Shown: positions 13,942-64,000 of the stretch, one piece after another
Numbering within the stretch: the stretch's first letter is position 1
Layout: every line of letters starts with the position of its first letter
Source of the DNA: Microcebus murinus
Taxonomy: Eukaryota; Chordata; Mammalia; Primates; Cheirogaleidae
Assembly: GCF_040939455.1 (NCBI RefSeq)
Contig: NC_134110.1
Span: 97,307,001 to 97,371,000, forward strand
Direction of reading: 5' to 3'
Length of the DNA: 64,000 bases
Position numbers and translations under genes: made by a program
The notes under the pieces: generated by a model
Database searches by the model: none
The model's input: only the letters and a program-made list of their open reading frames with translations
What the model was told of the DNA's origin: nothing

Positions 13942-14222
13942 TGTGATGATTAATTTTGTATGTCAATTTGCCTGGTCCATGGGGTCCTAAGACATAAAGT
14001 TATACGTTCTTCTGGGTGTGCCTGTGAAGGTGTTTCCAAATGACATTAACAATTGAATCAATAGACTGAGTACAGCAGATGGCCCTCCCAATGTGCATAG
14101 GCCTCATCCAATCTGCTGGAGGCCTGAATAAAACAAAAAGGTGGAGGAAGAGAATTCTCTCTCTGGCTGTCTCTGAGCTGGGACATTACTTTTCTCCTGC
14201 CTTTGGGCTCTGACTCACATTG

Positions 14223-14269
<47 letters not shown>

Positions 14270-14313
14270 TGTGTATTTCCTAGTGATTTCTCTGGGGAAC
14301 CAAGACTAATACA
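13942..14313 (+). mobile_element. ERVL/MaLR-type solo LTR carrying a GT microsatellite
   Basis: Begins TGTGATGATTAATTTTGTAT and ends GGGGAACCAAGACTAATACA, the hallmark ends of this LTR group. Internal GGCCTCATCCAATCTGCTGG agrees. A (GT)n run of about 44 bp lies at 14225-14269. Confidence 0.75.
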
Positions 14314-14429
14314 ATTCCCTTGTTATTTAAGCAAAAAGTGAAACAGGAAAGAGCTGATTCTCTGTTCCTATCTAACTTTTCATGCCGTGCAAATGAATTT
14401 TGAGCTTCTTTCAGGCTAGTTACACAGTG

Positions 14430-14890
14430 GTCAAATTTTAATATTAAGTCAGATCATATTACTCTCCTGCTCTTAACCCTCCAGTAGCTTCAGTCACACA
14501 TTAATAACAATAATAATAAAAAACCCAGTGCCCTCCCTGGCCCATCGCAGCAAGGGCTATGACACTTGCTATTTCTTCTGCCTGGAATACCTTTTCCCAA
14601 GATCTTCACATTCAAGACTCTTAATTAATTTAGTTGTCAGCTCAAATGCCAATCATCAGAGGGGCCTTCTCAGATCTCCTTCATGCTCTATCCCTTACTG
14701 TGGTCTGTTTTTCCTCATGGTACTTATCCTTGCCTGAATTTATATTATTTGATTTTTAAAACCGTTGCTCTCAACAGAATGTAAGTTCCATAGGAGCAGG
14801 GACTTTATTTTATTCATGACTATGTCTCCAGCACGTAGAACATTTCCTGGCATATAATAATCGGTCAGTAACTATTTACTGAAGAACATG
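14430..14890 (+). mobile_element. L2 LINE 3' fragment
   Basis: Ordered L2 landmarks are present: TCAGATCATATTACTCTCCT, CTTCTGCCTGGAATACC, CAGCTCAAATGCC, then GTAAGTTCCATAGGAGCAGG and TTTCCTGGCATATAATA. Confidence 0.8.
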
Positions 14891-15424
14891 TAAAGAAGGA
14901 AGTGATAGTCTCAGGTATCATCTTCACTTAAGAAGAACCATCAAAGTGTCCTCCTGGCTAGTTTTCATTTTAGTAATGGGGGACATACTGGTGATTGGTG
15001 ACCCAAAAGCCATTCCCACTTCCCTTCTGTGTGGCTGCTTTGCACCACTGAGACTAGAAGAGTCAAACACTTGTTTTTCCAGCCTCCGTTGCTGCTACAC
15101 ACAGTTCTGGCCAATGAGATGTAGGTGCAAGCTTGGTGTATGTTTCTCGGAGTGCTTCTGGTTTCCTGGTAAAAGGAACAGACAATGTTGATCCTGCTCT
15201 TCCTCCTCATTTCTGCTCAGAATCTGTGCACGAACATGGCGATGGAGCAGTGATCTTGTGACCATACGGCTACAAGCCTACGAGAAAGGCCAGACTGATA
15301 TTACTGAGCTGTTCAACCCACGCAGGTGATGAGCAAATGATCGCTAACTGTTGACTGAGTTTTCTGATACTTACAGTACCATAAATTGAAACAGACACAA
15401 ATGGTGACAAAAGGAAGTACAATA
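14891..15424. other. Intergenic DNA, nothing recognised
   Basis: Two short open frames overlap on opposite strands. Neither looks like a known protein. Confidence 0.3.
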
Positions 15425-15570
15425 TTCAATCCAACAAATAGTTATTGGGCAACCACTAAGTGTAAGACATTGTATTGAGTGGTAATGTGGATATAAAGAG
15501 CAACAAGTCACTGTGCCTGTTCCTAAGGAATTTCTAACTTAAATGGAGAGATGGACCCTAATAATATAAG
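15425..15570 (-). mobile_element. L2 3'-end fragment, antisense
   Basis: CCAACAAATAGTTATTGGGC and CTAAGTGTAAGACATTGTAT match the antisense 3' end of L2. Confidence 0.6.
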
Positions 15571-15889
15571 GCAGAATGTGATCACAGTTCAAATCTGACT
15601 GTGAGCTTCACGAAGGCACTGAGTGTCCAGCTTGATGCCTGACAAATATTGGTGTGAAGTAATTATATACTAAGCCAATGTGATATAAGTTCTACCTGGG
15701 TGCATCAAGGAAGACTTCAAAGAAGTCTTGAGTGGGAGCAGGTAGGATTTTCACAGTAAAAATGATGGTAGAAATGTAGGAAGGCATTTCAGACAAAATA
15801 GGAAGCTTAGAGGCATAAAGTAAGTCATATCATATATAAGGAAATGGTCATTTCCTGTTTTCTTTAGGTAAAAAAGCATGCAACCACAG

Positions 15890-15955
15890 GTTGAGTACCC
15901 CTTGCCTGAAATGCTCAGGAACAGAAGTGTTTTGTTTTTTGGATTTTTTCATCTT
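15890..15955. mobile_element. One end of a Tigger-type MITE
   Basis: CAGGTTGAGTACCCCTTGCC followed by AAATGCTCAGGAACAGAAGT matches one terminus of the same MITE type that is complete at 54075-54315. The other end is missing. Confidence 0.6.
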
Positions 15956-17625
15956 AAAATAGCAGAAATGAAGACAAAGCATAAGAAAGCAGATGCTAAT
16001 AGAGTGGACAATTTGGTGCTGGGAGGATGAGAGAGTTCTGGTCTCAGCTCTCTCTTAATTCTCCACAAACACAAACCGTGTTAAAGCAAAAGCATCTCTC
16101 TTCTGAGCTATTGTTTAAGAAAATCCTTTTGAAAGAGTTTCTTCCCTTTTTCTTGCCAAAGAAAGACAAAGCCAGACACTAGTTCAATTGGTAACGGTGG
16201 ATTTTAATCAGTAATATATTATTGCAATAGGGAAGAGAGCTCAACATGAACTGAACTCAATTTTGATTTGTGCAAAGGGGCACTGGACATTTTGAAGGGA
16301 GAATGAGAGTGTGTGTGGGGGGGGGCAGTTAGGAGATCAATAGAGTTAAAGAGGTGAAAAACGACAAAGGTTTGGCCAGTGTAAAGTGATTAGGCAGCCT
16401 TGTTTGCAGGCTGGCTAGACTAGAAGTTAGGATTCCATCTTCCCACACAGACTGGGAGAAGGGCCCTATACTTCCTGATGATTACATTTCAAAAGAATGG
16501 CTTGCAAATCCTTGAGAAAGACTCTGTTGTAGGAGACACACATATATATTTTAAAGGGACAGAGGACTGATTCACAATTTTAAGCCCTTCTTTGTAAATG
16601 TTTTAAGAGAGAGTGGTCAGGAGCCTGTATCTGGTGATGGCTGGAACAAACAGTAAATTTCTTGGCAGCTTTGAGCTTTCTCAGGCAGGCACTGTAAGGA
16701 CTGCTAAGGTCATCACACATCGGATGTGGCCTTTAAGTGTTAGAAATTATGTCAGTGCTTGTTTAGGTCTTTTAACGTGGGGAGTAGGAGGGAGCAGACT
16801 AAATCGTTTATGCTGGGTGTCTGTGGTTTTTATAGTTCAAGGCTGAGGCCTAATTGAGAAGCTGGCTTAGAAGAGCCTGATTAAGAGTTTGGTCAAGGAG
16901 AGACTCTGTGTCACTCTCCACTTGCCAGGATCACATCACATCTTCTTTAATGTCTAACTAAAAGAGGAAAAGTTACATTCTGTGTTTGGGGTTTTTTTTT
17001 TTTTTTTTTTTTTTTTTTACCTTATTCCAGCCAAATTAATTTCTCTCCTCTGAACTCATAGCACCTATCATCATACTTCTTATAAAGAAATTTATCCTGT
17101 CATGCCTCGTGGCAAATTTCAGCTGACTTCATCACATACCTGTTCACGTATTTATGTCTCAGCTACTAGACAACATCATAATTTCCTCCAGGAACACTGA
17201 GCCAATGTCTCTGACATTTTTTTTTTTTTTTACCAGGTATAGGTTCTGTGCAGCACTTGGACACATGGAAGAGATTCAATCAAAATCATAGGGTGTCCAG
17301 GCACCTTCATGCATTCCAAAAAATGTTAATGGGCACCCACTCTATACGTAGCATTTTGTCAAACCCTGCTGGGGATCAAACTCAAAAGACCCAGCCACAG
17401 ATTTTATTTTTGGTTCCCCCACCTTTCCCTCAAAGTTCTGCTGCTTACTAGAGAGAGCTGAGATGTACTCTGACCTTGAAGCTTTTAAAACCTAAATCTG
17501 CAGAACCTGGTCCTTAGGACATTATTAGATATGTTTCAGCATACATACAATTTAGAAGCTTATTATTCAAGAATCTCTTAAAGGTAAATAGTCACAGGCT
17601 CCTTCCTAGCATATATTAAGAAGTC
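15956..17625. other. Intergenic DNA, possibly an old LTR at 16130-16900; poly-T runs
   Basis: The block 16130-16900 has LTR-like composition but no defined ends. A poly-T run of about 29 is at 16990-17018 and a shorter one near 17218-17231. No gene is seen. Confidence 0.25.
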
Positions 17626-17626
17626 A

Positions 17627-18690
<1,064 letters not shown>

Positions 18691-18799
18691 AAAAGAAAAA
18701 TAGTCATGCAACCAATCATTTCAACAACCAAGAGATTGTGACAAAGATTCTTTGCTTGACTAAACTTTAGTCAGGCTCCTGAATTTTCTTCTAGGCCCA

Positions 18800-19150
18800 C
18801 GTGTGCACTTCCTTGTACAATCCAGTTTTAGCAAATAATGCTGCCAAGGCAGTTTAACAAGAATCCCCCACTCCACTCCGGATACCTGAAGGAAAATTTT
18901 CACTCCCTTCTCCCTTGGTATGGACTATCCTGGCCTGCTTTCAGCAGGAATCCTGTGAGGTTGTTTCCGCCAGAATTTCCCCCAGACCTGATGTCTCCTT
19001 CCCGCAATTTCCCAAACACTGGCTCCCTGCTGCTGGGCTACACATCCCCACTTACCCCTGGTGTATGGAAATGGAGCCCAGTTCTACACTGGAGACTCGC
19101 TTCCTCTATTGCATTAGTCCTCAATAAAATGTCTTCACTTCTTTAACTTT
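18800..19150 (+). mobile_element. LTR-like sequence just upstream of the NSMAF CpG island
   Basis: Pyrimidine-rich sequence with CTGCTGCTGGGCTACACATC where a TATA-like box would sit, followed by CTCAATAAAATGTCTTCACT (polyadenylation signal AATAAA at 19123-19128). This order is typical of U3-R of a retroviral LTR. The left boundary is uncertain. Confidence 0.45.
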
Positions 19151-19661
19151 TGTTCAGCTCTGGGATTTTTTCTTTTTGTTGCTTGTCTGTTTTTTTGACA
19201 ACTGAGGACCCGAGTCCTTATTTCAAGTTCCTGTGGCCAACAGATTGGTGGTTTATAAGCAAGCACGCGTTCTTAAGCGCATTTAAGCATAAAATATTTA
19301 AATGCAGCCCTGCAATGGTTGGTAAAGTGTTGAAACGTTCCGCGTGTACGGACAGCTCCATCCTTGTCTGGCCTCTGGTCGGCGGCGAGGCCGCGGCGCG
19401 GCCGAATGTGGGGCACCTCGCGTCGCCGCGCGCCCCTCCTCCCGGCCTGAGTCAGGCGCCGCGGGAGTCCCTACGCGAGGATGCTGCGGAGAGCGCGGCC
19501 GGGACGCCGCGGGGCCTAGAGCGCAGCGTCCGGCCCTCGGCCGCCCAGCGGCGCCGCTCGGGAAGCCGGCCCGCAGCCGCGCGCTCCCCGCCGGCTACCG
19601 CTCCCGCCCTCCCCGCGGCTCCTCTGGACCTCGCGGCGGGCGGCGGTGGGGCCTGCCCTCC

Positions 19662-61573
<41,912 letters not shown>

Positions 61574-61646
61574 TAAGAGAAGAAAAATGCTATATCTAGA
61601 ATTGCCTCTCCAAGCAAGGTTCTGCTTATTTCTTCTCATCAGTATC

Positions 61647-62554
61647 TGCAGTGGAGAGTATTGGAGGCAGGCCCGCAAGGAGATTGGCTACTTCTCCCCA
61701 CAGAGCCAAGTCCCTAAGATAGGGGTTGCCACAGAGGATAAGGAAATTGATAGGCAGCAGAGAGAAATAAAAGAATACACAGAGACTAAGGTATAGTTTA
61801 TAGTTTTATATATATATAAAGATCAGATATAACACAGCGGGGAGTACCTAGGAGACTGGTGTATCTCCATAAACGCCAGCAATATGGTTAGATTCATAGA
61901 GGTTTTTATAATCACAAACATCAATTACTAGTTGTCAGGGTAACATATTTGCATATCAGGGAATGCAGTTGCTAGGGGATACAGGTAGTGGGTTAGGGTC
62001 AAAAGTCCTCTTAAGGGGCTCCTATTCTATCTAGGTGAACAAACAGGTACAAAATCTTTTAGGGGCTAGTTTCTAAGTTCTAAGACGTAGTTGTCAGTTA
62101 ACAGAGGTAAAACAAAAGAGGTATAATGACTCTCTCTTTCTTTGATTAGTTACGGTGGACTGAAAGGTAGACAGACAGGAGAGAGCAGGAAGCCCATCTC
62201 TATAAAACAGGTTGTTTATAACCACCGGGGCACTTCTCTTGGCAAAGTGCACTCATTGTCTCCTGCTCCTATCCTGTAGGCCATATTTGCCTTGTCTTGT
62301 CTTTAAAGACACGGGGAAGCTCACAGATTTTGAGATACCGGGAAGCCTTCCTGGAAAACATTCCCACCGGAGATTTGAGAGCTCTCCCATGATAGCAGCC
62401 TCTAATAAGTGAACCACTGAGTCCACACATTCCTTCAGGGCAGGACCCTGCAAACTCCTGTTTCTGTCTTTAGTATAGTAATACAGGGTTATACAATAAA
62501 ATAATGATCTAATGAGCCACATCTCATTAATTCATCAATCATATTTCCCCAACA
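61647..62554 (-). mobile_element. Solo LTR of a class II (ERVK-like) retrovirus, antisense, 6-bp target duplication
   Basis: AGTATC is exact at 61641-61646 and 62555-62560. Between them the 908-bp segment has TG...CA ends (TGCAGTGG on the left, CCCCAACA on the right). Read on the minus strand it begins TGTTGGGGAAATATG, has a TATA-like GATTATAAAAACCTC and a later T-rich pyrimidine stretch toward its end. A 6-bp duplication is typical of class II elements. No gag, pol or env is present. It lies in intron 12, opposite to NSMAF transcription. Confidence 0.8.
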
Positions 62555-62560
62555 AGTATC

Positions 62561-63377
62561 TATAATTGCCAAAATATTTTTAAAACCATTGGAAATATAA
62601 ATTCATTTTGGTAATAGTTCATTCTAAATGTATATTTTAAAAACTCTTGATAAATATATTTACATGTTTTTTATACTTTGATGTCCTCGAAATTGAATGG
62701 ATTATGGAGAATCTACCCAAATATTTTTATTTCCGATTATGTCTTATTAATATAATAGTTTATGAAAACCAAGACTCAGTTTCTTGATGTGAAACATTGA
62801 GTTACCCAGTCATATGTTTGAGGTCATTGATTGTGGTCTCAATCACAAAGCCAAAAAAGGAACACATGAAACTTCTATGTTTAATATAATACCCTTGAAA
62901 TGGAATTTGATTTTAATTTATGCTATTTCCTCAGTGTTTCATGGAAAATGTGGATTTTCCCACCTCTAACAGAGAGAACACCTGTATTTTTCTTTTCAAG
63001 CATAAACTTTTTATTAAGTTGTATGACTAAATTATTCTTACTTACAGAGTTGTCAGATGACTAGAATAGAATGATTCTTAAAAGTAGATGTTGGGATTTT
63101 ATTAATACCATCTTAATTTTGTTTGCTATTTTAATATACTGTGAAACCATTTATGAGATATACAGTGAAGTGTATCTTCCCTTAGAAATGAAAGTTTCCC
63201 TCAAGGAAGAATAGTTTGCTTTCAATAAGGAATATATTTTATTTTATAGTAGGTTTATTGTTATTAATAATATCTTTTTTTCTTCACACATTAAGCTATT
63301 CAGGTTAACTTAATGCATAAGTATAGTTTGGTACAAGTTTACTTTATGCCATATCCTGATTTAATAAAAAAAATTTG
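62561..63377. other. NSMAF intron 12; nothing recognised
   Basis: AT-rich unclassified DNA. Confidence 0.3.
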
Positions 63378-63541
63378 ACTGGGCGCGGTGGCTCACACCA
63401 GTAATCCTAGCACTCTGGGAGGCCGAGGTGGGAGGATCGCTCAAGGACTGGAGTTGGAAACCAGCCTGAGCAAGAGCAAGACCCTGTCTCTACTAAAAAA
63501 ATAGAAAGAAATCAATTGGCCAACTAAAAAAAACAAAAAAA

Positions 63542-63581
<40 letters not shown>

Positions 63582-63582
63582 T

Positions 63583-63641
<59 letters not shown>

Positions 63642-63762
63642 TAGCCAGGCATGGTTGGGAGGCTGAGGCAGAAGAATCGCTTGAGCCTAGAAGTTTGAAG
63701 CCTAGGCTGACACCACAGCACTGTAGCCCAGGCAACAGAGTAAGACTCTGTCTCAAAAAAAA
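63378..63762 (+). mobile_element. Lemur-type Alu with a TA microsatellite grown in its linker
   Basis: Start ACTGGGCGCGGTGGCTCACA. Linker AATAGAAAGAAATCAATTGG then CCAACTAAAA, followed by about 90 bp of (TA)n at 63543-63638 in two blocks separated by GGTTATGTGTG. The right arm then follows (AAATTAGCCAGGCATGG, with an internal deletion) to AGACTCTGTCTCAAAA. Confidence 0.92.
63543..63638. repeat. (TA)n microsatellite within the Alu linker
   Basis: Two nearly pure AT blocks of about 36 and 47 bp flank GGTTATGTGTG. The seed is the TA-rich word normally present in the lemur Alu linker. Confidence 0.95.
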
Positions 63763-64000
63763 TTTTTTTTAAATTTTTTTCTAACTATAACACAATTAAA
63801 ATGAAAAATTCAACTTTTGTGGGGAGTCCTAAAATCTCAAGTCAAAAGCCTTGCCATGATCTAAAATATCCATCTTCTATGAAGCTGTTAGTTCTCACTG
63901 GGCTTGTTCTTAAGATTATTCCTAGGATTTTTCTGAAAAATTTGAAGGCAGAAAATGAGGGGGGAAAGTGTTTTCATTTTCGAAGCCCTTTCCTAGTAGC

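Noticed and set aside
63493..63772. Open frames coding long Tyr-Ile repeats
   Set aside because: Translation of the TA microsatellite inside an Alu.

Overview
This window is nuclear DNA from a strepsirrhine primate, most likely a Malagasy lemur. The main clue is a set of Alu elements whose central linker reads ACTATAAATAGAAAG, then AATTAATTGGCCAACTAA, followed by a TA-rich stretch, and whose right arm ends with GCTAGGCTGACGCCA. I recognise this as the lemur Alu type; it is not the ape and monkey type. Older AluJ-like copies, L1, L2, MIR, MaLR/ERVL LTRs and Tigger/Charlie DNA transposon remnants fit a primate background.

One protein-coding gene is present: the 5' part of NSMAF (FAN, factor associated with neutral sphingomyelinase activation), on the + strand. 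Its CpG-island promoter and first exon lie near 19.34-20.25 kb. Twelve coding exons can be placed from 19662 to 61502, all with GT-AG introns and a continuous reading frame. They give 868 coding bases, i.e. codons 1-289 plus the first base of codon 290. This is the N-terminal region and the GRAM/PH-like domain. The BEACH domain and WD repeats lie beyond the right edge.

Layout: 1-19.3 kb is intergenic and repeat-rich, with no supported gene. In human, the neighbour upstream of NSMAF is TOX; nothing of it is visible here. 19.3-20.3 kb is the promoter and exon 1. Intron 1 (about 10.8 kb) holds an old antisense L1, a foldback element, MER20 and a lemur Alu. Intron 2 (about 7.4 kb) holds a 34-nt tRNA-Trp 5'-half insertion flanked by target-site duplications, an antisense L1, Alus and a Charlie-type MITE. 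Exons 3-5 are packed into about 360 bp. Introns 5 and 6 hold L2 and a long sense L1 relic carrying a lemur Alu and an LTR. Intron 9 (about 10.3 kb) is mostly one broken antisense L1 with several nested insertions. Intron 12 carries a 908-bp LTR with a perfect 6-bp target duplication and, near the right edge, an Alu whose central linker has expanded into a long TA microsatellite.

I found no evidence of a novel protein-based system. The most unusual items are the tRNA-half retro-insertion, the class-II-type solo LTR, the nested transposons, and two GC-rich blocks I could not classify.
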